Source: Ancylobacter tetraedralis (lineage in GTDB: Bacteria; Pseudomonadota; Alphaproteobacteria; Rhizobiales; Xanthobacteraceae). From it: a stretch of DNA of 64,000 nucleotides. Position 1 is the stretch's first letter, and each line of letters begins with the position of its first letter. A program made the position numbers and the translations under genes. The stretch is from contig NZ_JACICD010000014.1 in the NCBI RefSeq assembly GCF_014195655.1, positions 1 through 64,000 on the forward strand, in the 5' to 3' direction. Shown here one piece after another: positions 54,808 to 64,000 of this stretch. The notes beneath the pieces were generated by a model that worked only from the letters and a program-made list of their open reading frames with translations, did no database searches and was not told the origin of the DNA.

Positions 54808-57800
54808 TCACCAGCTTACGCTGATGCCGATACGGCCTCCGACAGCGTGTCCCTGCGCGTTGTCCACCCGCACCTCATAGTCACCGGATGCGAACAGGCT
54901 GACGGTTTCGGAAATCGTCATCGAGGCGTCGAGGCCGAGCTGGACCCATGTGCCGCCAGGGCCTGAATCGAACGACGCCGGGTTGGTGCCGGCCAGGTCG
55001 GCAAATACGACCTCCGTGCCGTCGCCGAAGGCGTGCCACAGGCTAGCCCGTGCCGAGCCGGTCAGCTTGGTGCCGCTTTCCAGCACCCACGCACGGCCGA
55101 CACGTGCGCCGATGCGGCCGAGGACATCCTTCGCCGCGTCGTAGTCGATCGAGCCGAAGCTGTCCGCGCCGTCATCGAAGGACAGGCGCTGATAGACCAG
55201 CTGCGCCTGCGGCTCGATGGCCCAGCCGCCGCCGAGGTCGAAGCGGTAGCCCGCCTCCAGCGAGGCGATCAGGCTGAGGCCGTCCGTATCCAGCGTCTCG
55301 CCGGCAAGCGAGCTCGCACTTGCATCGAAGAAGGTGCCCTGAAGCACGGTGTCGATGGTGAGCCCGCTGGCCTGCGAATGCGTCCAGTAGGCGCCGAGCG
55401 TGTAGCCATCCATCGACACCTTGCCGGCCGAACCGCCATAAACCGCATCGACGCTGCCGCGCGCCTGACCGGCGCCGACATAGAAACCGATGACGTTCTG
55501 GATCGCTTCGCCAGGGTTCGACATCAGAAGATCGTAGCCGGCCTGGAGGCCGGCAAGGTCGATATCGTAGCTCGGACTATTGCTCAGGAAGCGGTTCAGC
55601 TGGGTCGCCGCAGTCCCGCCGCTGGCGCCCTGGCTGCCCGTCTCGCCGAACAGGCGAGCCCAGCCGGCACTTGGGTGCCCGCCGGACGGGTTGGCTCGCG
55701 CGGCCTCACGTTCGGCATGGGTGCCGAGGACCGCCATGCTGTATTGCGACGCGATGGCGGGGAGAGCGGTGTCGACGGCGACTTCCGGCCGCAGGTTCGG
55801 CAGCGCGCCGGGCCCGGTGGCACCCGCCTGCGTCGAGCGCAGGAACCAGTCATCGGCCCCAGACGCGCCGCCGCGGTAAAGGCCGTACTCATAGGCACCG
55901 AGGGCGACGCGACGACCCAGTGAGAAGGCGCCGGGATCGGTCTGTCCGCCATGGATCGCCTGGATCAGGCCGATGCCATCGGCCGAGGTCAGGGCCACAG
56001 TCCCGAGCGGCTGCACGATGATGCTGGTGTGGCCCGTGGCCGTTCCGCCGTCGATGACGAACCGGTCGGCAGCGCCGGCGCCCGCGAAGGCGGCGTTCAT
56101 GACGAGCGTGCCGTTGACGCCCTGATAGTTTCCCACCGTCAGGCTCTGGAACCGCGCCGGCGACGCGCCGACCGGCGGCGCGAACGCGATCGTGCTGTTG
56201 CTGTTGACCAGCTGATCGATCCGCGAGCTCACCGCGATGCCTCCGGCCGGCAGCACCCAGGCGCTGCCGTTCTGGAGCGCAAGGGCGAGGCTGGCATCGC
56301 TGGAGCGGGTTATCGCGCCGATCACCTGCGAATTCGAGGCGGTGAATTGCAGGCTGGTCCCGGCCGCCACCACCGCCGTACCGCTCACGGCGGCGAGCGT
56401 GCCGTCGCTCACGGTGAGGTAGGCGGCACGGCTGGCCGAGGCACCCTCGATCGAGACGGCGGCCACCGCTGCGGCGGCCTCTCCATAGGCGAGCACGCTC
56501 GTTCCGTTCAGATCGACCCGCGCGCCCTCGCCAAGCACGATCGCATGCGCATCGGTGCCGTAGGTGATCACCGAGCTATCCATGAGGGCGACCGCTGCGC
56601 CGTCCCCCTGCGCGAGAATCCCGAAGCTGCCGGCGCCTTGCGTCTCCACCGCGAGGCGCATGCCGAAAAGCGCCGCCGGGCCATGGCCACCGGTGACGTG
56701 CAGGCCACTGCCGGCGCCGCGGAGACGGATGGAGCTGTCGGTCAGTTCGACAGTCCCGTTCGGCTCGACCCACACGCCGTCACCGCTGGTGAGATCGACG
56801 GCGACCTCAACGCCGCCGATCGCGGCCGGCGCGTCGCCGCCCGCATGCAGGCCGGCGAGGGAGCTGCCGGTGATGTTCACACGGTTCAGCATGGCTTGCG
56901 AGTTGTCGCGCGCATCGACGCCGGTGCCGCTGACCTCGTCGCCATTCAGCACGATGCTCACGTCGGTAAGGACGAGCGAGGCGGTGCCGGTCTCGGCGCG
57001 CAGGAAAGCACCGTCACCGCCCGGCGACGCGGTAATGTCGCCGCCAAGGCCCAGTTCGACGCGTCCGCCGCTGCCTATGAAGATGGCGGGCACATAGTCC
57101 TGCAGAGGCGCGAGCGTGACCCGGCCATCCGCGACGGCCGATCCGCCATTGGCGGCATAGACCGCGGCACGCGCGCCGAACGGCCCGCTGACAAGCCCGG
57201 TCCACACCGTGCCGGCTTCCACGACCGCGTTGGCGCCGTCCGCCGCCACTTGAATCTGGCCGGACGGCGTCCAGCCGAGGATGGCCAGCAATTGCTTGAA
57301 CAGATGCGCCGGCGCGTCGGGATCATCCGGATTGCTGGCGTTGATGAGGATGGTGATCGTGCGGTCGTTCGCCCGGTCATACATGACCAGCGCCTCGAAC
57401 CCGAGGCCGTTGCCGGTGTGGCCGATGAAGCCCGAGATCTCGCCCATGCCGAAGCCGTAGCTGTCATATTCCGGGCTTAGCGGATCGGGCTTGGTGGAGC
57501 CGAAGGACTTCAGCCGCTCGACGAAGTCGCGCTTGCTCAGCAGTTCGCCGGTGCCTACCGCCTTGCCCCAGCGCTCGGCATCGGCGATGACGCCGACCAG
57601 CGCGCCCGAGGCGCCTGCGCCGGTGGCGTTGAAGGCGGCGAGCGATTCCGGGCCGGTGCCGTCATTGACGTCGATATAGCCGACCGCGTTCGGTGTCGGC
57701 ATCAGGCCGGCGCCCTGATTGATCACCGAAGTCAGGCCGAGCGGGCCTGTCAGGCGACGACTTACCTCGTCCGACCAGTCATTTCCCGTCGCGGCCGCAA

Positions 57801-58455
57801 TGACCTCGCCGAGCAGGATCGTGTTGCTGTTGGAATACTGGTAGGAGGCGCCGGGCGTGAACTGCAGCGGCTCGGCGAAGGCGAAGGCGAGCAGCTCGCG
57901 CGCGGTCCATGCCTTGCTCGGATCGACGCCGAACTGCGCGGCGAAAGCCGACGACTCGGTATAGTTGAACAGGCCGGATCGCATCTGCGCGAGCTGGCGG
58001 ATCGTCATCACCTCGCCGCCGGGCACGCCGTCCACATAATTGCCGACCGGATCATCCAGCCCGATGCGTCCCTCTTCCGCCAGCTGCATGATGACCGTGG
58101 TCACGAACGACTTGGTGATGCTGCGATAGCCGAAATAGGTGTCTGCGGTGGGCGGTGTGCCGGTGGCGACATCGGCGAGGCCGGAATTCGACGTCCAGCG
58201 AATGTCGCCCTGCCGGATGGAGACCGAGGCGCCCGGAATGCGCTTCTCGATCAGGGCCTGATCGATGGCGGCCTGAAGCTGCGCCGCGGTCGTCGAATTG
58301 TCCCACGGCACGCTGCCGGAAGGGGTCTGGGCGAGCGCGATCGTGCCATGGGAGGCGAAGATCAGGAGGGCGGCAAGCCGCGAGAGCCGACGGGTCTTAC
58401 TTTTAGAAATGTCGCTCAATGCCCATCCCCCATGACTTGCTCGCCGGTGGCCCAT
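54808..58455 (-). CDS. Serine hydrolase (beta-lactamase fold) fused to an autotransporter barrel
   Basis: 1215 residues; TTG 58419 with a G-rich site upstream is an alternative start. A signal peptide (LAALLIFASHGTIALA) precedes a class C beta-lactamase-like domain with SITKS (Ser-x-x-Lys) and YSN (Tyr-x-Asn), then a pertactin-like repeat passenger (about 450-850) and a C-terminal autotransporter barrel ending ISVSW. It would be exported and displayed on or released from the cell surface as a peptidase or esterase. It lies 9 bases downstream of another serine hydrolase gene. Confidence 0.85.
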   Translation of the reverse strand: MGHRRASHGGWALSDISKSKTRRLSRLAALLIFASHGTIALAQTPSGSVPWDNSTTAAQLQAAIDQALIEKRIPGASVSIRQGDIRWTSNSGLADVATGTPPTADTYFGYRSITKSFVTTVIMQLAEEGRIGLDDPVGNYVDGVPGGEVMTIRQLAQMRSGLFNYTESSAFAAQFGVDPSKAWTARELLAFAFAEPLQFTPGASYQYSNSNTILLGEVIAAATGNDWSDEVSRRLTGPLGLTSVINQGAGLMPTPNAVGYIDVNDGTGPESLAAFNATGAGASGALVGVIADAERWGKAVGTGELLSKRDFVERLKSFGSTKPDPLSPEYDSYGFGMGEISGFIGHTGNGLGFEALVMYDRANDRTITILINASNPDDPDAPAHLFKQLLAILGWTPSGQIQVAADGANAVVEAGTVWTGLVSGPFGARAAVYAANGGSAVADGRVTLAPLQDYVPAIFIGSGGRVELGLGGDITASPGGDGAFLRAETGTASLVLTDVSIVLNGDEVSGTGVDARDNSQAMLNRVNITGSSLAGLHAGGDAPAAIGGVEVAVDLTSGDGVWVEPNGTVELTDSSIRLRGAGSGLHVTGGHGPAALFGMRLAVETQGAGSFGILAQGDGAAVALMDSSVITYGTDAHAIVLGEGARVDLNGTSVLAYGEAAAAVAAVSIEGASASRAAYLTVSDGTLAAVSGTAVVAAGTSLQFTASNSQVIGAITRSSDASLALALQNGSAWVLPAGGIAVSSRIDQLVNSNSTIAFAPPVGASPARFQSLTVGNYQGVNGTLVMNAAFAGAGAADRFVIDGGTATGHTSIIVQPLGTVALTSADGIGLIQAIHGGQTDPGAFSLGRRVALGAYEYGLYRGGASGADDWFLRSTQAGATGPGALPNLRPEVAVDTALPAIASQYSMAVLGTHAEREAARANPSGGHPSAGWARLFGETGSQGASGGTAATQLNRFLSNSPSYDIDLAGLQAGYDLLMSNPGEAIQNVIGFYVGAGQARGSVDAVYGGSAGKVSMDGYTLGAYWTHSQASGLTIDTVLQGTFFDASASSLAGETLDTDGLSLIASLEAGYRFDLGGGWAIEPQAQLVYQRLSFDDGADSFGSIDYDAAKDVLGRIGARVGRAWVLESGTKLTGSARASLWHAFGDGTEVVFADLAGTNPASFDSGPGGTWVQLGLDASMTISETVSLFASGDYEVRVDNAQGHAVGGRIGISVSW

Positions 58456-58464
58456 CGCACGCGG

Positions 58465-60024
58465 TTACTTCCGCGCGAACGTGCCCAGCCCGTTCTCATC
58501 GAGAGATTCGAGGGTCACGGAACCGAAGCTCGAGGCTTGCTTCTTGAAGGTGGCGAGAGAGATGGAGCCGTCGGTCGCATTCTCGCTGGACGGCTCGAAC
58601 GTGAAGGCGTCGCCGTCCCAATGCGCCAGCTTATATGGCTTGCCCGCCGGACCGAGCCTTACCGCCAGCCCCTCTCCGCTCCGAACGATGTCGAGGGTGC
58701 CGTAATAGTCGCTGCTGTAGGTGCCGACATAATCCGAAAGCCTGGCGGCCGGTGCCGGGTTTCTCGGCCGCTCCTTGCCGACGAGGCTGCCCGTTGGCCG
58801 GTTCACCGCCGCCAGTCTGGCGCCGTAGGCCGCCAGCCAGTCCCGCTCGATCTTGCCGAACTGCACGAGGTCCGTGAACTCCGCCGCCAGCGCCTCCGGT
58901 GCCCCGAGGGGCCATGCATTGGTGAGCACGATGATGCCCACGCCTGCCGACGGAAGCATGGTGAAGGCGGTGGCGGCGCCACTGGAGAAGGCGCCGGAAT
59001 GGGAGAGCTGGACCCGGCCTGCGGGGTTGATGCTCACATTGAAGCCGTAGCCATAGAAACCGGGCCGGGCGGCGACGGCCGACGACGGGCCGGAGATCAT
59101 CTGCGCCGAGATCGCCGGCAGGAGCGCCTCGGCGTCGATGATCGGCTTGCCCTCATAGGTGCCTCCCTCGAGCACCATGGCCATCCAGCGGGCCATGTCG
59201 TTCACCGAGGAACTGACCCCGCCAGCCGGCGATTGCGCATCGGGCTGGCGCTGATATTTGGGCGCGAAGCTGCCATTCACCGGGACGTGGTTCACGACCT
59301 TGTTGGCGCGTGTGTCGAAATCGGCGAAGCGCGAGCTGGTCGAGGCCATGCCCAGCGGCTTGTAGAGCGCGTCTTCGGAAAGCGTCGCCCAGTCCTTGCC
59401 GGCGGACACCGCCACCGCTTCGGCGCCAGAGGTAAAGCCGAAATTCGTGTAGGCGTAGGAGATCCGGAAGGGGTCCAGCGGCAGTAGACGCAGCCGCTCC
59501 ATCACCGCGCGCCGGTCGAAGCCGATATCCTCCAGATTGTCGCCGCCATGGTCCGGCAGGCCGGAACGATGCGACATCAGATCGGCGATGGTGACGTGCT
59601 CGCTGACCCATGGGTCCTTCAAGCGGAACCAGGGCAGATATTCGATGACCGGCGTCTCCCAGCTTACCCTGCCGGCGCCCACCTCATGGGCGACGACCGT
59701 GCCGGCAACTGCCTTCGACAGCGAGGCCAGTTGGAACACCGTATCGGCGTCCACCTTGTCCGGCGCGCCCACCCGGCGGATGCCGAAGCCCTTCGCGTAG
59801 ACGGTCTTGCCCTCCTTCACCACAGCGACCGCCATGCCCGGAATGCCGGTCTTCTTCATCAGGGCCTCGGCGAGGCTGTCGAGCCGAGTGACGGCCGCGT
59901 CGATCTGACCATCGGAAATGGCAACGGCGGAGATGAAGGGAGGCGGCGGAAGATCTTCGGCGCTCGCGGGCAAGGCAGCGAACATCAGTGCAGACCCGAC
60001 CGCCACGACGCTAAGTTTCTTCAT
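58465..60024 (-). CDS. Secreted serine hydrolase (beta-lactamase-related)
   Basis: 519 residues. A signal peptide (VVAVGSALMFAALPASA) is followed by SLSK (Ser-x-x-Lys), YTN (Tyr-x-Asn) and HSGAFSSG (the third motif region) of class C beta-lactamase/DD-peptidase-like enzymes. A C-terminal DUF3471-like beta domain (DYVGTYSSDYYGTLDIV) follows. It should act in the periplasm or outside. It is the first gene of a two-gene operon with the autotransporter-fused hydrolase. Confidence 0.85.
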   Translation of the reverse strand: MKKLSVVAVGSALMFAALPASAEDLPPPPFISAVAISDGQIDAAVTRLDSLAEALMKKTGIPGMAVAVVKEGKTVYAKGFGIRRVGAPDKVDADTVFQLASLSKAVAGTVVAHEVGAGRVSWETPVIEYLPWFRLKDPWVSEHVTIADLMSHRSGLPDHGGDNLEDIGFDRRAVMERLRLLPLDPFRISYAYTNFGFTSGAEAVAVSAGKDWATLSEDALYKPLGMASTSSRFADFDTRANKVVNHVPVNGSFAPKYQRQPDAQSPAGGVSSSVNDMARWMAMVLEGGTYEGKPIIDAEALLPAISAQMISGPSSAVAARPGFYGYGFNVSINPAGRVQLSHSGAFSSGAATAFTMLPSAGVGIIVLTNAWPLGAPEALAAEFTDLVQFGKIERDWLAAYGARLAAVNRPTGSLVGKERPRNPAPAARLSDYVGTYSSDYYGTLDIVRSGEGLAVRLGPAGKPYKLAHWDGDAFTFEPSSENATDGSISLATFKKQASSFGSVTLESLDENGLGTFARK

Positions 60025-60117
60025 CCAGGCATCCCCCTGCCATCATTATAAAAACGCCGAGTATATCTCCTCGCACGACGTGTCAGGCCGTTGAGGGACA
60101 ACAACACGTACCGGGTA

Positions 60118-60240
60118 TCAGAACCTCCAGGTCCGACTGGCCTGCGCGCTGTTCTCGCAGGCGTCGGAGCCGTATTGGCCGGAGTCTGTCACGCGGAGAG
60201 CGGCATTGGCGCTGAGTGCGTAATCGACGCCCAGTTCCGG
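60118..60240 (-). pseudogene. Remnant of an autotransporter barrel C-terminus
   Basis: On the minus strand the piece reads GVDYALSANAALRVTDSGQ and QYGSDACENSAQASRTWRF before a stop at 60118-60120. This is the last strand pattern of autotransporter barrels (GxDYAxSxNAxLxVxYSGQ ... F). No upstream gene remains in frame. The rest of 60025-60635 shows nothing recognisable. Confidence 0.6.
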
Positions 60241-60686
60241 AGGCGCCGCCGGCGTCGATCGCCGGGGCGACGGCAGGATCGCGCCACTCATCCGCAGGCT
60301 GCGGCGATGACGCGTCGAACATCCACCCGGTCGCCGATCATTGCTCGGGACCTGCGCCGACCTGACGAGAGGCTTGATCTGACGGTTCGTCGACGGCGCC
60401 ATAGCTTCATCCGGTTGAAGGTGGTCTTTGTGCGCAGATGGATGATTGGTCTGGCCGGACACATGCCTCTGCGGCCATTGCCGGCTCGGATCGCCTATAG
60501 CAGGCGATTGTTTGCCTGATATTTGAAGACGCGATTATTCGGCGGGCGACCCGGACACGCGGCTGGGCATGGCAGGACGCCTACCTTACCTTACGGAATG
60601 TACCGAAGGTCAAGCTTGGGCCATTCTGGTATCGTGTGTTTTCGCGATTATATGACGTGTCGACCGGCAGTCTGGGGCGAGTTCGG

Positions 60687-62303
60687 ATGAAGCGTGAGAT
60701 GCCGCAGGCGGACGGCTTCGTATTCAATGATGTCGTTCTGGATGAGACGTGCCTGTTCGCCCATCGCAACGGGGAGCAGATTCGCTTCACGCGCAGCGAG
60801 CGCGCCCTCCTTCTCGTGCTTTCCCGGAATCCGCACCGCCTGATGCAGCGCAGTCAGTTGCTCGACGCGATCGCGCCGACCCAGACCGATGCGTCCGACC
60901 GCAATGTCGACTTTCTCGTCAACCGCCTGCGTACCAAGCTCGGTGACAGCGCACGGGCCCCCCGATTCATCGCCACGCAATATGGCGAGGGCTATGTCTG
61001 GATCGCAACGGGCCTGCCGGCCGTCGCCTCCAGGCCCGATCCGACCCCGGTCGGCGGACTTCTGGCGATCGCCCCCGTCGTCGCGCCGCATGACAAGCGC
61101 CTTGCTGACCGTGCAGACGTTGTCACCACGCAGATGCGCGACATGATCGCGGGCCGGCTCGGTGCCGGCGAGACCGTGATCATGCTGGAGCGTGACGAGG
61201 GTACGGCGACGCGCGCGACGCGCTATGTCCTGAAGGTGAGTTTCCAGCACAACGGAGATCGGTTGGATTGCACGGCGACCCTGCGCGAGGGGCCGTCACG
61301 GCGCATTATCCGGGCCTTCCGGCTTGAGTTCGGCAACGCCACCATGGCCTCGCTTGTGCCGGAGGTGGAACGCGCTTCGATCGGCATCATCGAGGCGTTG
61401 CAGCGCAACCTGGCCGAGGCCTCGGAGGGGCTTGGCACGCCCCTCGACCAGCCGCACGAAATCCGCGTGCGCGAGGCGTCGACCCTGTTGTCCGCCTCAA
61501 ACCCGAATTGGCTGGAGAAGGGTCTGCAACTTCGCGAGGCGCGGGCGGAGAATCCGGCCAGTGCGGACATTGCCCTGCAATGGTGCCTCCATCTGTTTTC
61601 GCGCCTCGTCCTCGCCAATCCCTTCACCGGCATAAGCCGCGACGAGCGCGACGAGATCGAGAGCGAGATCGAGGCGACCGTGCTGGATTGCCTGCCACTC
61701 ATCGACACCAACCCGCTGCTGATGCTGACCGCCGCCAAGCTGCTCTATTTCGTCGATCGTGGTCATCTCGAGCTGGCAGAGGATCTCGCGGACAGGGCCT
61801 TCGACCGTATGACGGACTCCGCCGCCGCCCTGCCGGTGCTCGGGCAGCTGCGGCAGGCACGCGGCGACTTCGCCGCTGCGGTGGCCTTCTTCGACCGCGG
61901 CATCGAGATGGCCGATCCCGATTCCGCGTTCGAATTGCACATGCGTGTCCTGAAAAGCATTGCGCTGCTGGCGGCCGGCGACAGCGAGGGGCTGAAGGCG
62001 GCATCGTTCGCCTATGACAGTCCGCATTCGACGCCGGACCTCCGTGTGATGATCGCCACGCTGATCACGCCAGCCGGCCAACAATTGCCGAAGCCTGTCA
62101 CCGATGTCCTGATCGCCGTCGGTTCCGAAGGCGCACGCAACGCGATCGACTACACCTATATGACGTCGGTACGCCATATCACCTCGCTGCAGGCGCGTGC
62201 CAACATCATGCGGGGGCTCGTCGGGCATATGACAAGGCTGCACGGCAAGGATGTGGTCGCGCCGTTCGTGCTTGTGGGAACGGGCCTGATCGCGGTGGCC
62301 TGA
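60687..62303 (+). CDS. Winged-helix transcriptional regulator (OmpR/CadC-type DNA-binding domain)
   Basis: 538 residues from ATG 60687, with GGCGAG upstream; GTG 60636 is an alternative. The N-terminal Trans_reg_C domain is clear (FTRSERALLLVLSRNPHRLM, NVDFLVNRLRTKLGD, ATQYGEGYVW). A long C-terminal part is helical, TPR-like in places (LPVLGQLRQARGDFAAAVAFFDRG). No receiver domain is present. It faces away from the serine hydrolase operon and may control neighbouring autotransporter or hydrolase genes. Confidence 0.8.
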   Translation: MKREMPQADGFVFNDVVLDETCLFAHRNGEQIRFTRSERALLLVLSRNPHRLMQRSQLLDAIAPTQTDASDRNVDFLVNRLRTKLGDSARAPRFIATQYGEGYVWIATGLPAVASRPDPTPVGGLLAIAPVVAPHDKRLADRADVVTTQMRDMIAGRLGAGETVIMLERDEGTATRATRYVLKVSFQHNGDRLDCTATLREGPSRRIIRAFRLEFGNATMASLVPEVERASIGIIEALQRNLAEASEGLGTPLDQPHEIRVREASTLLSASNPNWLEKGLQLREARAENPASADIALQWCLHLFSRLVLANPFTGISRDERDEIESEIEATVLDCLPLIDTNPLLMLTAAKLLYFVDRGHLELAEDLADRAFDRMTDSAAALPVLGQLRQARGDFAAAVAFFDRGIEMADPDSAFELHMRVLKSIALLAAGDSEGLKAASFAYDSPHSTPDLRVMIATLITPAGQQLPKPVTDVLIAVGSEGARNAIDYTYMTSVRHITSLQARANIMRGLVGHMTRLHGKDVVAPFVLVGTGLIAVA

Positions 62304-62344
62304 GCACATGGTCGACGGCCGAGAGCGGCCGGTGCTGCGCCGCC

Positions 62345-62650
62345 GTGGGCGATAATGTGCAGGCCGTCGTCGAGGCGGAGCATCATCGGATCGTGACGCG
62401 CGAGGTCGCCAACATCGGCAACGACCGCGCACAACTGGCGCCCATGGCCAAGGCAGCGCAGCCGGCGCCGAGGATCGCCATGTCATCGCGGACCGCGGCT
62501 ACTTCGACGGCAAACCGATCAAGGAATGCGTGGATGCCGGCCTCCCCGTGACGCGGCCCAGGCCGCCCTTCGCCACGGCGGCAAGAACAAAACCGCGTTC
62601 GATCAGGCGTTTTGACACGGCCAAGACCCTCAGAAGATCTCTATAGGGCT
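62345..62650 (+). pseudogene. IS1182-like transposase, internal fragment
   Basis: One frame reads DNVQAVVEAEHHRIVTREV and ANIGNDRAQLAPMAKAAQ; a shifted frame reads VIADRGYFDGKPIKECVDAG. These are consecutive parts of the IS1182 transposase core with the DRGYF catalytic-region motif. Ends and repeats are missing. The remaining 62651-62914 shows nothing recognisable. Confidence 0.65.
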
Positions 62651-62914
62651 CGCTCTGTGGACAGCCAGGCGTCGCGCTTGGGCACCATCCGCATGATGGT
62701 CGCTTTCAAATACTGGGCAAACAATTGCCTGCTATAGGCCAATACCTACCCGAAATCGCCTCACGGGGCGGTTCGTCCTGCCTCGGCGGGAAAACGCCAA
62801 TGATCGCCATTGAGATAGTGATCGCGAAGCCGGCTCGGTGACCAAGTTGTGGCCCGCGGCATCACGCAGCGGAACGCCGGTCTCATGTCTTTGCAATTCC
62901 ACGGGAGTCTTCCG

Positions 62915-64000
62915 ATGTCCTCGCTCATCAATGACCGCCGCCGGCTCAACCTGAATGCAAAGGCGCTTCTCGGTCAGACATTTCTATCCCGTAGCTTTGC
63001 ACGCATGGCCCCCCGCTTTCTGCTGACGCTGGGGATCAGCATGGCTGCAATGCCCGCGCTGGCGGCGAATTTCGACGTCAGCAACGCGGACCAGTTGTCC
63101 TCTGCGGTCGAGAATGCGCGGAGCGGCGATACGATCACCTTCCGAGCGAACATTACCGTCAGCGAGGCTGGGAAGACCGGCATCATCCGCAACGACATCA
63201 CGATCAATGGCAACGGATTCAAGCTGCAGGGTGAGGCAAAGGCCAACGGCTTCTATGTGGAATCCGGCTCTGTGACGATCAACAATCTCGATCTCTCGAA
63301 CCTGCGCGCCAAGGGCGGCAACGGTGGCGCCGGTTTAGGCGGTGGCGGCGGTGGCGGCGGCGCGGGCATGGGCGGCGCGCTCTTTGTCGGCAAGCGCGCG
63401 CGCGTCGCCCTCAACAATGTAACCCTGCGGAGCAACAGCGCGGTCGGCGGATACGGCGGATACGGAGAGACGTCCAATTGGGGTTACGGAGGCGGCGGTG
63501 GCGGCCATGGACCCTTTCGCGCCGACGGTATTCGCGCTGTCGAATCCGGAGGAGCAGGCGGAAGAGGCAATGGCGGTCATGGGGCGGGGTACAGCCGGGG
63601 CGATGACGGCGGATTGGGCGGAGGCGGCGGCGGCTCGTGGTATGACGGCGGCCATGGCGGCCTGGGGGGCGGCGCAGGCGGGAGCACGGAGGACTCAGCG
63701 GTCACAGGCGGATTTCTTGGGGGGAACGGGGGCGCAGGTTACATAGGCCGCGCGCCCAGCGGGGGACGGGTCGGTTACCCTGGCGGCGGCGGCGGCGGCG
63801 CGGGTCTCGGCGGCGCCATCTTCGTCGAGGATGGCGGAGCCGTTATCATCGGAGGCACGTTCGACCTTCGGGGAAGCACGGTCGCGGGCGGCAAAGCCGG
63901 CGCCGGCAATGCGGGTGCCAAATTCCGTCAAGCCACCGATGGCCAGTCCGCCGGTGCCGGAATGTTCCTCGCCGGCACCGGCAGACTGTACTTGGAATCG
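62915..64000 (+). CDS. Glycine-rich autotransporter-type surface protein, N-terminal part
   Basis: The frame from ATG 62915 stays open to the last base (362 codons), so the protein is cut by the window. A long signal region (RFLLTLGISMAAMPALA) precedes a right-handed beta-helix start (NADQLSSAVENARSGDTITF, TINGNGFKLQG) and then long stretches of Gly with GGNGGAG-type repeats. This is the passenger of an autotransporter or related surface protein. The barrel should be beyond the window. The Gly repeats are visible in the DNA as GGC-rich runs. Confidence 0.75.
   Translation, partial: MSSLINDRRRLNLNAKALLGQTFLSRSFARMAPRFLLTLGISMAAMPALAANFDVSNADQLSSAVENARSGDTITFRANITVSEAGKTGIIRNDITINGNGFKLQGEAKANGFYVESGSVTINNLDLSNLRAKGGNGGAGLGGGGGGGGAGMGGALFVGKRARVALNNVTLRSNSAVGGYGGYGETSNWGYGGGGGGHGPFRADGIRAVESGGAGGRGNGGHGAGYSRGDDGGLGGGGGGSWYDGGHGGLGGGAGGSTEDSAVTGGFLGGNGGAGYIGRAPSGGRVGYPGGGGGGAGLGGAIFVEDGGAVIIGGTFDLRGSTVAGGKAGAGNAGAKFRQATDGQSAGAGMFLAGTGRLYLES

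Noticed and set aside
55951-57480. 509-codon open frame antisense to the autotransporter-fused hydrolase
   Set aside because: Low-complexity product typical of the reverse of repeat-rich GC-rich genes.

Overview
The window reads as GC-rich DNA from an alphaproteobacterium, most likely Hyphomicrobiales. The basis is the type of traG-copG-trb conjugation operon, the Dpp-type transporter with Tat signals, the autotransporter-rich flank and the tRNA-Gly attachment site. No rRNA or housekeeping gene is present to fix the genus.

Positions 1 to 54148 look like the right-hand part of an integrative and conjugative element (ICE). The right end carries a tyrosine integrase (52610-53899, minus strand). 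Just outside it lies a 45-base tRNA-Gly 3' fragment (54104-54148) followed by the tRNA's own terminator. The intact tRNA and the rest of the tra genes should therefore lie left of the window.

Layout of the element:
(1) 1-728 holds the end of traG and a copG-like gene.
(2) 729-22280 is a defence and conflict cargo wedged between copG and trbB. It holds an AAA+ ATPase with a subtilisin-like protease, an XRE/ImmA (CapH/CapP-like) regulator pair, a ubiquitin-like operon (Ubl, E1, DUF6527), a Lit-like peptidase, two PD-(D/E)XK-type proteins, Gabija (gajA/gajB), a Shedu nuclease with a HEPN-like partner, a CoiA/DUF6035-like nuclease with a small partner, a Fic protein and an HNH nuclease.
(3) 22281-31720 is the mating-pair-formation operon trbBCDEJKLFGI plus a DUF2274 gene.
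(4) 31674-40556 is a bacterial microcompartment locus resembling the Rhodococcus/Mycobacterium (RMM, aminoacetone/1-amino-2-propanol) type. It has a kinase, a class III PLP enzyme, a CoA-acylating aldehyde dehydrogenase and BMC-H, BMC-P and two BMC-T shell proteins, flanked by LysR and DeoR regulators.
(5) 40725-41725 is IS5-like and other gene debris.
(6) 41801-52370 is a phosphonate module: LysR regulator, phosphonoacetate hydrolase, a second alkaline-phosphatase-superfamily hydrolase, a complete Dpp-type ABC importer and a Na/Pi-PhoU protein.

Beyond the attachment site, 54149-64000 is probably resident chromosome. It carries a decayed DUF932/copG remnant from an older element and a two-gene operon of serine hydrolases, one fused to an autotransporter barrel. 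After these come a remnant of another autotransporter, a winged-helix regulator, an IS1182-like remnant and the start of a glycine-rich autotransporter that runs off the window.

Functionally the element pairs self-transfer genes with phage and plasmid conflict systems and two catabolic cargos, amino-alcohol breakdown in a protein shell and phosphonate use. The strongest candidates for new biology are the composite AAA-protease / CapH-CapP / ubiquitin-like block, the microcompartment carried on an ICE, the HEPN-Shedu pair and the phosphonate operon with a built-in phosphate transporter.
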